Shown: piece after piece, positions 7,541 through 16,248 of the stretch
How positions within the stretch are numbered: position 1 is the first letter of the stretch
Layout: every line of letters begins with the position of its first letter
Assembly: GCA_011390465.1 (NCBI GenBank)
Contig: JAABSH010000007.1
Coordinates: 50,641-114,640 of the forward strand
Origin: Desulfobacteraceae bacterium
GTDB taxonomy: Bacteria; Desulfobacterota; Desulfobacteria; Desulfobacterales; Desulfosalsimonadaceae
Direction: 5' to 3'
Length of the DNA stretch: 64,000 nt
Notes under the pieces: model-generated
Databases searched by the model: none
Seen by the model: only the letters and a program-made list of their open reading frames with translations
Told to the model about the DNA's origin: nothing
Program-made: the position numbers and the translations under genes

Positions 7541-9754
7541 ATGTCAAAATTAATCGCGTTTGCAGCCATTCAAGGCGGCTATAAAGTTGTTTCAACAGCA
7601 GAAGGCCAGTTGCGGCAGATACTCAGTGAAATGAATGCGGATACCAAGGTGGAATTTCCCAATACCGGGTATTATCTGCCGGTGATTTATTCCCTTACCG
7701 GAATGAAAGTGGAAACCCTTGAAGATCTGAAAAAACCCCTGGAATTTGCCCGCGGGCTGCTTCCGCCCCATGTAAAAGGCAAAAATCACCTGCCCTACCT
7801 CGGCCCCCTGCTGGATGCCGGTATGGCCGCCATTTTCGCCTATGAAATCCTTGAAGCCATCCGCATTGTGCGGCAGCCGGATTTCTACTTTTCCCAGGAA
7901 GATCCGGATCTGGACGCCGGCAAAAAATGGGTCGGTCCGGCAGATGATGTTATCTTAAGAAAACGTGGCGTTGAATTTGTTGACGGTTCCGCTCCCGGGT
8001 TCGCCGCCATTGTCGGTGCGGCCCCCACCTCTGAAATCGCCAAGATGATCGTGGAAGACTATCAGAAACGCAGTCTTTATATTTTCTGCGCTGCCAGCCA
8101 CAACGGCACTTCAGTGGTTGATCAGCTGATAGAACAGGGCGTGCAGATCGGCTGGAATACCCGTATCGTTCCGTTTGGTCCGGATATTTCTTCAGCGGTT
8201 TTTGCCCTGGGGTTTGCCAACCGTGCCGCCATGACGTTCGGTGGTGTTGAACCTGGTGATTACAAAAAAATTCTCAAATACAACAAAGACAGAATCTTTG
8301 CGTTTGTCAACGCCCTGGGTGATATCGGTACCGAATGGGGTGTGGCGGCGGCGGGTTGTGTTAACTGGGGGTTTCCGACCCTGGCGGACACGGACATTCC
8401 GGAAATCCTGCCTACGGGTATTTGTACTTACGAACACGTGGTCGCCAATGTGGCCCATGATGAAATCGTTCAGCGGTCCGTTGAAGTGCGCGGCCTGAAA
8501 GTAACGGTCAATGAAATCGATATTCCCATGTCCTTCGGCCCTGCTTATGAAGGGGAACGGGTTCGCGGCGCTGACCTTTATGTTCAGTGCGGCGGCGGCA
8601 AGACCCAGTGCACCGAGCTGGTAAAAATGGCGGAAATGAATGAAATCGAAGACGGCAAAGTGGAAATCGTGGGACCGGATATTACGGATCTCAAAGAAGG
8701 CGATACCTTCCCGCTGGGTATTTATGTCCAGATCGCTGGCCGTGAATTCGAGACCGACTTTGAACCCATCATGGAACGTCAGATTCACCATCTGGTAAAC
8801 TACATCCAGGGCATCATGCATATCGGCCAGCGCGACATTTCCTGGATCCGCGTCAGCAAATCCGCCATTGAAAAAGGGTTTACCTTAAAAGACATCGGCG
8901 TGGTGCTGCATGCCAAATTCCACCAGGATTTTACCAAGATCGTGGACAAGGTTCAGGTGACCCTGTATACCAAGAAAGCGGATGTGGACAAGATGACCGA
9001 CCGGGCCCGGGCCGAGTACAAGACCCGTGACGAACGCGTTGACAAGATGACGGATGAGAGTGTGGATACTTTCTACTCCTGCACCCTGTGCCAGTCTTTT
9101 GCCCCCAACCATGTCTGCTCCGTAAGTCCGGAACGTACCGGTCTCTGCGGTGCCTACAACTGGATGGACTGCAAGGCCTCCTTTGAAATCAACCCCACCG
9201 GTCCGAACCAGCCCATTAAAAAAGGCGAATGTCTGGATCCCGTACTGGGTCAGTGGAAAGGCGTCAATGACTTTGTTTATAAAGCATCCCGTGGCGCGGT
9301 CACCCATTACAACTTTTATTCCATCGTGCATGATCCCATGACCACCTGCGGGTGCTGTGAATGTATCGCCGCGCTGCTGCCGTCCTGCAACGGCGTAATG
9401 ACCGTCAGTCGCGACTATTCCGGCGAAACTCCGTCCGGTATGAAGTTCACCACCCTTGCCGGTGTAATGGGCGGCGGTGCTCAGTCTCCCGGATTTGTGG
9501 GTCATTCCAAATACAACATCATCCAGAAGAAATTTATCCTGGGTGACGGCGGACTGCTGAGAATGGTCTGGATGCCCAAGATGCTCAAAGAAGAACTCAA
9601 GGATCGGATTGAACAGCGCGGCGAGGAAATGGGCTGTCCGGATCTGTATGACAAAATTGCTGATGAAACCGTCGGCACCACGGAAGAAGAAATTCTGCCG
9701 TTTCTTCAGGAAAAAGGGCATCCCGCACTCGACATGGAACCGCTTGTCGGCTAA
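7541..9754 (+). CDS. acsB: Acetyl-CoA synthase (CODH/ACS beta subunit)
   Basis: AcsB joins a methyl group from the corrinoid protein, CO from AcsA and coenzyme A into acetyl-CoA, or runs the reverse cleavage. The 737 residues match the bacterial full-length form, which includes the N-terminal CODH-contact domain. A-cluster ligands are intact: Cys514, Cys517, Cys526 and Cys536 (SCTLC, then HVC and GLCGAYNW) for the cubane, and the CGC motif near 603-605 (TTCGCCECI) for the distal nickel. The start is ATG 7541 behind GAAGGAGG. It lies 56 bases after acsA, clearly in the same operon. All expected catalytic cysteines are present, so the enzyme should be functional. Confidence 0.97.
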   Translation: MSKLIAFAAIQGGYKVVSTAEGQLRQILSEMNADTKVEFPNTGYYLPVIYSLTGMKVETLEDLKKPLEFARGLLPPHVKGKNHLPYLGPLLDAGMAAIFAYEILEAIRIVRQPDFYFSQEDPDLDAGKKWVGPADDVILRKRGVEFVDGSAPGFAAIVGAAPTSEIAKMIVEDYQKRSLYIFCAASHNGTSVVDQLIEQGVQIGWNTRIVPFGPDISSAVFALGFANRAAMTFGGVEPGDYKKILKYNKDRIFAFVNALGDIGTEWGVAAAGCVNWGFPTLADTDIPEILPTGICTYEHVVANVAHDEIVQRSVEVRGLKVTVNEIDIPMSFGPAYEGERVRGADLYVQCGGGKTQCTELVKMAEMNEIEDGKVEIVGPDITDLKEGDTFPLGIYVQIAGREFETDFEPIMERQIHHLVNYIQGIMHIGQRDISWIRVSKSAIEKGFTLKDIGVVLHAKFHQDFTKIVDKVQVTLYTKKADVDKMTDRARAEYKTRDERVDKMTDESVDTFYSCTLCQSFAPNHVCSVSPERTGLCGAYNWMDCKASFEINPTGPNQPIKKGECLDPVLGQWKGVNDFVYKASRGAVTHYNFYSIVHDPMTTCGCCECIAALLPSCNGVMTVSRDYSGETPSGMKFTTLAGVMGGGAQSPGFVGHSKYNIIQKKFILGDGGLLRMVWMPKMLKEELKDRIEQRGEEMGCPDLYDKIADETVGTTEEEILPFLQEKGHPALDMEPLVG

Positions 9755-9765
9755 GCAGGTGTTTT

Positions 9766-9850
9766 CGTCATCATAAAGCTCAGGCCATTGCGGGACAGCG
9801 GTTTACCGCCACCCCCGCAATGGCATCACCTGAATGTGATGACGTTTTTG
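9766..9850 (+). promoter_or_regulatory. Nested hairpin between acsB and acsC
   Basis: Three nested stems are visible: CGTCATCA (9766-9773) with TGATGACG (9837-9844), CCATTGCGGG (9785-9794) with CCCGCAATGG (9814-9823), and inner GCGG (9798-9801) with CCGC (9806-9809). A TTTTT run follows at 9845. It could be a partial terminator or an RNA-processing and stability element that sets the ratio of acsB to acsC. Confidence 0.6.
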
Positions 9851-9900
9851 ATAATCTTTTGGAATTGGATATTATTGATTAAGTATATAAGGAGACAAAA

Positions 9901-11238
9901 ATGGCACTAACTGGTATACAGATTTTCAAGCTCCTTCCGAAGACCAACTGTAAGGAGTGCGGGGTCCCCACCTGCCTTGCCTTTGCGATGAACCTGGCTT
10001 CCGGCAAGGCGTCCCTGGACGACTGCCCGTACGTATCGGATGAGGCACGGGAACAGCTGGCGGAAGCTTCTGCTCCCCCGATTCTGCCGGTTCAGATCGG
10101 TAAAGGCGTTCGGAAACGGACCATTGGGTCGGAAACTGTGTTGTACAGACATGAAAAAACATTTTACAACCCCACGGCACTTGCTGCCAGAGTCAGCTCG
10201 GACATCAGCGACGCGGATCTCAAAGCCAAGCTGACGGCCTGGAATGCGCTTCAGTTTGAACGGGTAGGATTCAATCTGCGGCCGGAACTGGTGGCGGTGC
10301 AGGATGCCGGCGATGCCAAGGCATTTGCCAAAGTCGCCAAAATCATTGCGGAAACCTCTGAATTCAACCTGATCCTGATGAGTGAAAATGCGGATGCCAT
10401 GAAAGCGGCGGTGGAAGCCACCAGCTTTAAAAATCCGCTGATTTACGCGGCAACCGAAAAGACCCTGGATGATTTCGCGGCCATCGCAAAAGACAATGAT
10501 CTGCCCCTGGCCGTCAAAGCAGACTCCGTGGAAGCCCTGATTCCCCTGACCGACAAGCTGGTGGAAATGGGCCTGAAAAAACTGGTGCTGGATTCCGGCT
10601 CCCGGGATGTAAAGCAGGCGTTTGAAGATCAGGTCGGCATTCGCCGGGCCGCTCTGAAAGCGAGCAACCGGTCTCTGGGATTCCCCACCATTACATTTCC
10701 CTGTGAAATGGCGTCCAACCTGGATGTGGAAACCATGCTGGCGGCCATGTTTGTTGCCAAATACGGCGCCATCACCGTGCTGTCGGATTTCACTGCGGAA
10801 TCTCAGTTCTCGCTGCTGCTGGAACGGCTTAATATTTTTACCGACCCGCAGCGCCCGATGACGGTAACCGAAGGCATTTATGAAATCGGAAATCCGGATG
10901 AAAATTCCCCGGTATTGATTACCACCAACTTTGCGCTGACATACTTTATTGTTTCCGGTGAAATCGAAGGAAGCAAAGTACCGGCCTGGCTGCTGATAAA
11001 AGATACTGAAGGACTTTCCGTCCTTACGGCCTGGGCCGCCGGCAAGTTTGCCGGGGATGATGTCGGCATGTTTGTAAAAAAATGTGGAATTTCAGACAAA
11101 GTGAAAAACAAGGAACTGATTATTCCCGGATATGCCGCCGCCATCGTGGGTGAAATTGAAGAAGAGCTGCCGGACTGGACCATTACGGTCGGCCCGCGGG
11201 AAGCTCCTCATCTACCTGCGTTTTTGAAAGCAAAATAA
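9901..11238 (+). CDS. acsC: Corrinoid iron-sulfur protein large (gamma) subunit
   Basis: This 445-residue subunit binds the cobamide that accepts the methyl group, plus a [4Fe-4S] cluster used for reductive activation of cobalt. The N-terminal cluster motif is complete: Cys17, Cys20, Cys25 and Cys42 (TNCKECGVPTC, then DDC). A TIM-barrel middle and a C-terminal cobamide-binding region (VLTAWAAGKFAGD near 375, IIPGYAA near 407) follow. Length is that of the family. ATG 9901 is preceded by AAGGAGAC. It is separated from acsB by a 146-base spacer with a large hairpin. Its small partner AcsD is encoded at the other end of the operon. Confidence 0.95.
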   Translation: MALTGIQIFKLLPKTNCKECGVPTCLAFAMNLASGKASLDDCPYVSDEAREQLAEASAPPILPVQIGKGVRKRTIGSETVLYRHEKTFYNPTALAARVSSDISDADLKAKLTAWNALQFERVGFNLRPELVAVQDAGDAKAFAKVAKIIAETSEFNLILMSENADAMKAAVEATSFKNPLIYAATEKTLDDFAAIAKDNDLPLAVKADSVEALIPLTDKLVEMGLKKLVLDSGSRDVKQAFEDQVGIRRAALKASNRSLGFPTITFPCEMASNLDVETMLAAMFVAKYGAITVLSDFTAESQFSLLLERLNIFTDPQRPMTVTEGIYEIGNPDENSPVLITTNFALTYFIVSGEIEGSKVPAWLLIKDTEGLSVLTAWAAGKFAGDDVGMFVKKCGISDKVKNKELIIPGYAAAIVGEIEEELPDWTITVGPREAPHLPAFLKAK

Positions 11239-11357
11239 CTATATATTAACACCGGATTGATTTTTGTTGATTTGGACACGGCCGCATGATGAACTTATAC
11301 TCGTCATGCGGCTGTGGTCAATATCAGCCCTCAATTCAAAAAATGGAGGTAGAACAA

Positions 11358-12248
11358 ATGTTATTGCTTGGTGAAAGTTTAAACGTCATGTCCAAAAAGA
11401 TCGGTGCCGCATTCAAAGCGCGGGATCCCAAGCCGATCCAGGAAGAAGCCCTTTTTCAGAAAAAGCAGGGAATGGATTATATCGACATCAATCTCGGCCC
11501 CGCAAAAAAAGACGGCATCGAATTAATGCCCTGGGTTATTCAAACGGTCCAGGAAGTGGTCGATGATATTCCGCTGGTGCTGGACACTTCAAATATCGAT
11601 GCCATTGAAGCCGGTCTCAAGGTCTACAAGCCGACGGCAAAGGCGCCCCTGGTCAACTCGATTATGTGCCGTGCGGAACGATATGAAAAGATGATCCCCA
11701 TTGTCGCGGAATATAATGCCGATTTTATCGCGTTGATGTGGGGACCGGACGGATTGCCCAGAGATGAGAACGAACGCGCGGCATTGTGTGTGGAACTGCT
11801 GTATGCGGCCAATGAAGCCGGTATTGAAAATGACCGGATCTGGGTGGACGGCATTGTTACCCCGGTGAACATTCAGCAGCAGCAGTGCGTCAGCCTTCTG
11901 GAATTCCAGAAAATGCTTCCGGATATCGCACCGGGCGCCAAGAGCACCTGCGGTCTGTCCAATATTTCCAATGGCCCCCCCACTCATCTGCGGCCGATTC
12001 TGAACACCACCTACATGGTCATGCTGGAAAGATACGGCATGTATTCCGTGATTTCCGATCCATTGGATGAACGCCTCACAGCGGTTGCCAAAGGCCAGCG
12101 TCCGGAAATCGTGGACATGGTCCATAAGGCCATGGACGGCGAGGCCCCGGATCCCGGCACCCTGGAAAAAGAACTGGCGGATTTTGTCAAGACCGTTGAT
12201 GTTATTCTTGGCAGAACCCTGTATTCTGATTCCTGGCTGGAGCTGTAA
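11358..12248 (+). CDS. acsE: Methyltetrahydrofolate:corrinoid iron-sulfur protein methyltransferase
   Basis: AcsE moves the methyl group between methyltetrahydrofolate and the AcsCD corrinoid protein. The 296-residue pterin-binding TIM barrel shows the expected blocks: LGESLNVMSKKIG at the start, GMDYIDINLGPAKKDG near 38, PLVLDTSN near 74, PLVNSI near 97, and STCGLSNISNGPP near 199, which holds the catalytic Asn region. The frame is open upstream to 11286, but ATG 11358 is chosen because GGAGGT lies seven bases before it and the protein then begins where family members begin. It is the last core gene of the acs operon and is followed by a terminator-like hairpin. Confidence 0.93.
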   Translation: MLLLGESLNVMSKKIGAAFKARDPKPIQEEALFQKKQGMDYIDINLGPAKKDGIELMPWVIQTVQEVVDDIPLVLDTSNIDAIEAGLKVYKPTAKAPLVNSIMCRAERYEKMIPIVAEYNADFIALMWGPDGLPRDENERAALCVELLYAANEAGIENDRIWVDGIVTPVNIQQQQCVSLLEFQKMLPDIAPGAKSTCGLSNISNGPPTHLRPILNTTYMVMLERYGMYSVISDPLDERLTAVAKGQRPEIVDMVHKAMDGEAPDPGTLEKELADFVKTVDVILGRTLYSDSWLEL

Positions 12249-12302
12249 GAAAGATACGCGAAAACGGTTCAGAGATCGTTTCAGATTTAATAGAAAAATG
12301 AT

Positions 12303-12340
12303 AAAAGCCCCGCTCTGGATTTTCAGGGCGGGGCTTTTTC
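12303..12340 (+). terminator. Terminator or attenuator after acsE
   Basis: An 11-bp perfect stem (AAAAGCCCCGC 12303-12313 with GCGGGGCTTTT 12328-12338), extended by a few inner pairs, is followed by TTTTTCTGTTTT. Only 20 bases separate it from the next start codon, so that gene must depend on read-through or on a leaderless-like short transcript. Confidence 0.85.
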
Positions 12341-12360
12341 TGTTTTACGGGAGAGGTTAA

Positions 12361-12975
12361 ATGGCAAGGGTTGATGATTATTTTAATGCAAAAAAAATCA
12401 GTGTTGAAGAGCTTGCAAACCAGTCTTTTGATGATATTGCCCGCTGTTCAGGATTTCAAAAAACCAGTGACCAGCACCTGAAGGTGCCGTTTTTAAATCG
12501 GACCTATGAGATGCATTATCCGGATTTTGACTTTACGGACACGGCGGATTCCAACGCGGAGGTGCCGATTCAGGAGCAGGTGTTGATTCTGCACTATATC
12601 AGCGCCATGAAAACCGTATCGCCAGCCGGGCAGTGGATTGCTTACCGGGAAATTCCCGGGGCGTCATTTTATTTCAGCGCCTTTGTAAAGCGGGCCATTG
12701 ATCCGCTCAAAAAAGTGTTCGGCAAAAATACCAAAGCCTTTGTGGCGGCCGCGGAAAAACTCGGGGGAAAACGGCTGGATCTGGGGGACGCGGCCTTTGA
12801 ATTTCAGATGTTTCCCAAGGTGCCGTTGCAGCTGATCGTGTATGAAGGCGATGATGAATTTGAACCGGAAGCCAATATTCTTTTTGATGCCACCGCCGGT
12901 GAATTCCTCTCACCGGAAGACGGGGCCTGGCTCGCCGGCATGGTGGTTTACCGCCTCATGGCCCTTGCCCGGTGA
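12361..12975 (+). CDS. DUF3786 domain protein
   Basis: The 204-residue soluble protein resembles DUF3786 proteins, which are found in anaerobes, often beside acetyl-CoA pathway or corrinoid genes. Visible features are QEQVLILHYISAMKT near residue 75, WIAYREIPGASFYFSAF near 94, a LGGKRLDLGDAAFEFQMFP block near 140, and LQLIVYEGDDEFEPEANILFD near 158. There is no signal peptide, membrane segment or metal motif. ATG 12361 follows GGGAGAGG. It lies immediately behind the terminator of the acs operon, so expression is probably tied to acs at a lower level. The biochemical function is unknown; a helper role in corrinoid or CODH/ACS handling is only a guess from context. Confidence 0.75.
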   Translation: MARVDDYFNAKKISVEELANQSFDDIARCSGFQKTSDQHLKVPFLNRTYEMHYPDFDFTDTADSNAEVPIQEQVLILHYISAMKTVSPAGQWIAYREIPGASFYFSAFVKRAIDPLKKVFGKNTKAFVAAAEKLGGKRLDLGDAAFEFQMFPKVPLQLIVYEGDDEFEPEANILFDATAGEFLSPEDGAWLAGMVVYRLMALAR

Positions 12976-13070
12976 AATGGGGCCATCGGTTTATCAAAGA
13001 TTCAGTTTTTTTATGGGTAAGAAATAAAAAAACGGGACAATAGCGGGACAGTTTGAAAAATTTTTTTTAT

Positions 13071-13146
13071 TGGTGCCCCCGGCAGGAATCGGACCTGCGG
13101 CGCATGGATTAGGAATCCATTGCTCTATCCACTGAGCTACGGGGGC
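13071..13146 (-). tRNA. tRNA-Arg (anticodon CCT)
   Basis: On the minus strand a complete 76-base cloverleaf is visible. The acceptor GCCCCCG pairs with CGGGGGC. The D-arm is AGCTCAGTGGATAGAGC and the anticodon loop reads TTCCTAA, giving CCT. The T-arm carries GGTCCGATTCC. The CCA end is encoded. It lies 14 bases downstream of mltD on the same strand and may share its transcript. Confidence 0.95.
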
Positions 13147-13160
13147 AGTTTGCGTTGGGG

Positions 13161-15035
13161 TTATTCCACATACAGCTGCTGACCGGGATGGATGACGCTG
13201 TTTTTGGTCAGATTGTTGAGCTGCAAGAGTTTGTCCAGGTTCATATCATGTTTATTGGCGATTCCGGAAGGAGAATCACCGGTTTTTACTTCATACAGGC
13301 TCAGTCCATGATGGGGGCCGGTGGGGATTTTCAGTAACTGGCCGATGGTCAGGTTAACGGATGCGAGTTGATTGTATTCCTGTATTTTTTGGGTAGTGGT
13401 ATCATAACGTTTGGCCAGGGTCCAGAGCGAATCGCCCCGACGGACGTAATAAGTGATGATTTCGGGAGAAGATGGTTCTTTTGTGCTTCCGGAATGCGGT
13501 ATTTTGAGGATTTTACCGGCGGTAATGTAATTTTTCTGGTAAATATTATTGTACCGGGCAATGGTATCCACATTGGTATTATACCGCCGGGCAATGGTGG
13601 AAAGGGTTTCGCCGGGTCGTACCCGATGAAAAGCCAGGCCGGGATGGGTCTGGGTGTATTCGGAAATCTCATCAATGCCCGCAAGCAGGGTTTCTCTCGT
13701 GCCCACCGGAATTCTCAAGGGATATTCCCCGGGCGGAAGCAGTTTGTACCGCAGTTCCGGATTCAATGCCACCAGATCTTTTTCACTGAGTCCCATGACT
13801 TCCGCAATATCCTTCAGGTACGCCTGTTTTGAAATCATCTGTATTTCAAACCGGATGGGGTCATCTGCCGCAATGTCCGCAAGTCCGTATTGCTCGGGGT
13901 TTTGAATAATATGCAGGGTGGCAATAAACTTGGGCACATACCGGGCGGTTTCATTGGGAAGCCGCTGGTACAGATCCCAGAAATCATCCAGGTAGCTGAC
14001 GTTCTGATTCCGGATGGTTCTGAGCACCCGTCCTTCGCCGCAGTTATACGCCGCCAGCACGGTCAGCCAGTCCCCGAAAATTTCATGGAGTTCTTTAAGA
14101 TAGCTGATGGCGGCATGGGTGGACTTGTAAGGGTCCAAGCGTTCATCAACATACAGGGTGCGTTTCAGGCCAAATTTATGGCCTGTGGACGCGATAAACT
14201 GCCATAAACCCAAGGCCCTGGCGCTTGAAAGGGCATGGGTTTTAAAACCGCTTTCAATAAGGGGCAGCCAGGACAATTCTTCCGGCAGTCCGGCCTTGCG
14301 CAGTTCTTCCAGGATAAAGGGCCGGTACCAGCCGGCGCGTTGGTAAGAATTCTTAAAAAAGGTCTGAACACGGCTTTTGGTAAACAGATCAATTTCTTTT
14401 TGAACATGATCGTTCATTATCAGGGGAATGGCATTGTGGTTGCCCTTGGCCGTGATGTGGCGGGAGGTGTAAATTTCCAGTATCCGTTTGGAAATCATAA
14501 ACCGCAGATCGTCTTTTTGCTGGATCAGTTTCGCGGCGTCAAACACGTCCACTTCCGTAATCAGGGCATAGGCCTGATCCAGAGACTGAAGCGCGTTTTC
14601 AAGTTCCCCCTGCTGCCAGAAATCCTGGGATGCCTGATAAAAATCCAGCGCTTCATCCAGCCTGGCCTGGGTTTCTTCGTGCTGGCAGGTGGCGGCGGCG
14701 TCTTTGCCGGCATCAGTACATTCCGGCGAAACAGGGATCAGGGGCAGATAATCCAGTGTGTCTTCAGGGGTCTCGGAGACCTCTGTCAGAAGAAAGGCAG
14801 GTTCATAAGGATCATTGTCCTTGTTTGAAAAGGAGGTGTCCGCAGTCAGAGGATTGGATCGTGATGCTTCAGGAGACAGGGTACCGGCCTGATTTAACGA
14901 CGCATCTCCGGATGAGGGGGGTACAGGTGCGGCCGGAGACGGTGCTTTGGCACACCCATTAAAAATCAGAGCGAAAAAGATAAAGGCGCCGAGATATGCA
15001 ACAAAAAAGCGGCAACGGTTCGAACATTGGATCAT
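13161..15035 (-). CDS. mltD: Membrane-bound lytic murein transglycosylase D with three LysM repeats
   Basis: This enzyme cleaves peptidoglycan between MurNAc and GlcNAc to give 1,6-anhydro ends, acting from the outer membrane. I choose ATG 15035 (624 residues) because it starts a lipoprotein signal peptide with lipobox FNGC, and AGGA lies just upstream; the frame stays open 112 codons further but that part is low-complexity and unlike the family. The SLT domain holds the catalytic Glu in LPLIESGF, then ALGLWQF, AAYNCGEGRV and ETARYVPK. Three C-terminal LysM modules (FHRVRPGETL, YYVRRGDSL, YEVKTGDSP) bind glycan. The N-terminal region after the lipobox is Pro/Ser-rich. The domain order is that of MltD. 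Confidence 0.92.
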   Translation of the reverse strand: MIQCSNRCRFFVAYLGAFIFFALIFNGCAKAPSPAAPVPPSSGDASLNQAGTLSPEASRSNPLTADTSFSNKDNDPYEPAFLLTEVSETPEDTLDYLPLIPVSPECTDAGKDAAATCQHEETQARLDEALDFYQASQDFWQQGELENALQSLDQAYALITEVDVFDAAKLIQQKDDLRFMISKRILEIYTSRHITAKGNHNAIPLIMNDHVQKEIDLFTKSRVQTFFKNSYQRAGWYRPFILEELRKAGLPEELSWLPLIESGFKTHALSSARALGLWQFIASTGHKFGLKRTLYVDERLDPYKSTHAAISYLKELHEIFGDWLTVLAAYNCGEGRVLRTIRNQNVSYLDDFWDLYQRLPNETARYVPKFIATLHIIQNPEQYGLADIAADDPIRFEIQMISKQAYLKDIAEVMGLSEKDLVALNPELRYKLLPPGEYPLRIPVGTRETLLAGIDEISEYTQTHPGLAFHRVRPGETLSTIARRYNTNVDTIARYNNIYQKNYITAGKILKIPHSGSTKEPSSPEIITYYVRRGDSLWTLAKRYDTTTQKIQEYNQLASVNLTIGQLLKIPTGPHHGLSLYEVKTGDSPSGIANKHDMNLDKLLQLNNLTKNSVIHPGQQLYVE

Positions 15036-15600
15036 AAACGGTCCTGGTTCTTGAGTTGGCGTAAATAAAAGGGGTTGCACCAAGTAATCGGGCATGTGGG
15101 TATGTACATCAGCAAAAATCCTTGTGAAGCGGTTTTTTGGTGATAACAATCGCAACTCGGGGCGCAACCTGCCGGCGCAACCCGCCAGCGCAACCCGCTG
15201 GTCAGATTCAGAAGTAAACCACTGATTAGTGCATGGAGGCGAAGGTGTCAAGAATTTATGCGCTGAATTTACAGGTAAAGGCCGTTCAGGGGTAAATTGA
15301 TCCCTGTTTTTTTCTAAGAAAACATGGGTGTCCGGATTTAAAAAAGGAAAATGAAATTTTAAGTTTGACAAAGACGTAATGAAAGGGTAGTAAATATTTC
15401 TTTTAATTTTTTTGCGAGTTTAATTTTTTTTCTTGAAATCGAAAAACATGGGTGTTAAGAGAACAGGTTACTTTTTCAAATGCCGATGCAATACATTATG
15501 TCGCTGTAATTTGCGGTGACCGCATCCGGTTGTTTGAACGGAAAAAAGCTGAATATTGTGTGTCAGCGAAGACTGTCATCGCCCAGCTTTCAAGTAAAGT
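15036..15600. other. Intergenic region between mltD and the tRNA-tuf cluster
   Basis: This 565-base divergent spacer contains the 13-base repeats at 15162, a plus-strand TTGACA at 15365-15370 with a weak TAGTAA 17 bases later, and a T-rich block at 15400-15435. The promoter of the tRNA-tuf-rpoBC cluster should lie here, but no sequence is a clear match. I see no gene. Confidence 0.5.
15162..15200. repeat. Three 13-base tandem repeats
   Basis: GCGCAACCTGCCG, GCGCAACCCGCCA and GCGCAACCCGCTG stand head to tail. A degenerate fourth copy (CGCAACTCGGG) precedes them. They lie 127 bases upstream of the mltD start. The role is unknown. Confidence 0.7.
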
Positions 15601-15676
15601 GCCAGCGTAGCTCAGTTGGTAGAGCTACTGATTTGTAATCAGTGGGTCGGGGGTTCGAGTCCCTTCGCTGGCTCCA
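15601..15676 (+). tRNA. tRNA-Thr (anticodon TGT)
   Basis: A 76-base cloverleaf: acceptor GCCAGCG/CGCTGGC, D-arm AGCTCAGTTGGTAGAGC, anticodon loop TTTGTAA (TGT), T-arm with GGTTCGAGTCC, encoded CCA. It is the first of the Thr-Tyr-Gly-Thr cluster that precedes tuf, the order known from enterobacterial thrU-tyrU-glyT-thrT. Confidence 0.97.
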
Positions 15677-15684
15677 GAATATGT

Positions 15685-15769
15685 GGTGGGGTTCCCGAGT
15701 GGCTAAAGGGAGCAGACTGTAAATCTGCCGGCGACGCCTTCGGAGGTTCGAATCCTCCCCCCACCACCA
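15685..15769 (+). tRNA. tRNA-Tyr (anticodon GTA)
   Basis: An 85-base tRNA with a long variable arm, as expected for tRNA-Tyr. The acceptor GGTGGGG pairs with CCCCACC, the anticodon loop is CTGTAAA (GTA), the T-arm is GGAGG-TTCGAAT-CCTCC and CCA is encoded. It starts eight bases after the preceding tRNA. Confidence 0.97.
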
Positions 15770-15942
15770 TTTCTTAGCGTTTGAATGTAGGAGGTTTCGG
15801 GTTTCCGGAATCAAATTCACTACATAAACAAAAACCAATCAGCTAAAGCCGGTCAGTGAAAGTTGGATAAGGGGTGACATGATCGCCCGCAATTTGATTT
15901 CAGGCGATATTTTGTTGAAACAGGATTTTGGATAAATATCGG

Positions 15943-16018
15943 GCGGGAGTAGCTCAGTTGGTAGAGCTTCAGCCTTCCAAGCTGAATGTCGCGAGTTCGA
16001 GCCTCGTCTCCCGCTCCA
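15943..16018 (+). tRNA. tRNA-Gly (anticodon TCC)
   Basis: A 76-base cloverleaf with acceptor GCGGGAG/CTCCCGC, D-arm TAGCTCAGTTGGTAGAGC, anticodon loop CTTCCAA (TCC), a T-arm with GAGTTCGAGCCTC, and encoded CCA. The 173-base gap before it is longer than usual inside this cluster and holds nothing recognisable. Confidence 0.97.
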
Positions 16019-16082
16019 GTTGATGCAAATTCGGCGATAAAAATCCGGCCGATGGAAATCAGATTGATGCAGGTAAATTTGA

Positions 16083-16159
16083 GCCCACGTAGCTCAGTAG
16101 GTAGAGCGCATCCTTGGTAAGGATGAGGTTCACCGGTTCAATCCCGGTCGTGGGCTCCA
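16083..16159 (+). tRNA. tRNA-Thr (anticodon GGT)
   Basis: A 77-base cloverleaf with acceptor GCCCACG/CGTGGGC, anticodon loop TTGGTAA (GGT), T-arm CCGGTTCAATCCCGG and encoded CCA. It sits 89 bases before tuf, as thrT does before tufB in other proteobacteria. Confidence 0.97.
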
Positions 16160-16248
16160 TTTAATTTAAGAAAGTACTATTGCGTATATACCTTGTCATG
16201 AAGATGTATTTTGAAGACATGCCATGAAAATACTGGGAGGATGGGAAG

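Noticed and set aside
13021..13070. Direct repeats CGGGACA next to the 3' end of tRNA-Arg as an integration site
   Set aside because: They are only seven bases long, four bases apart, and no integrase or second copy of the tRNA end is present.
15162..15200. The 13-base tandem units as a CRISPR remnant
   Set aside because: Units are contiguous without spacers, too short, and no cas gene is present. No CRISPR array is visible in the window.
15036..15371. A 112-codon upward extension of mltD
   Set aside because: The lipoprotein signal peptide begins at 15035 with a ribosome-binding site; the upstream frame spans the 13-base repeats and has no family similarity.
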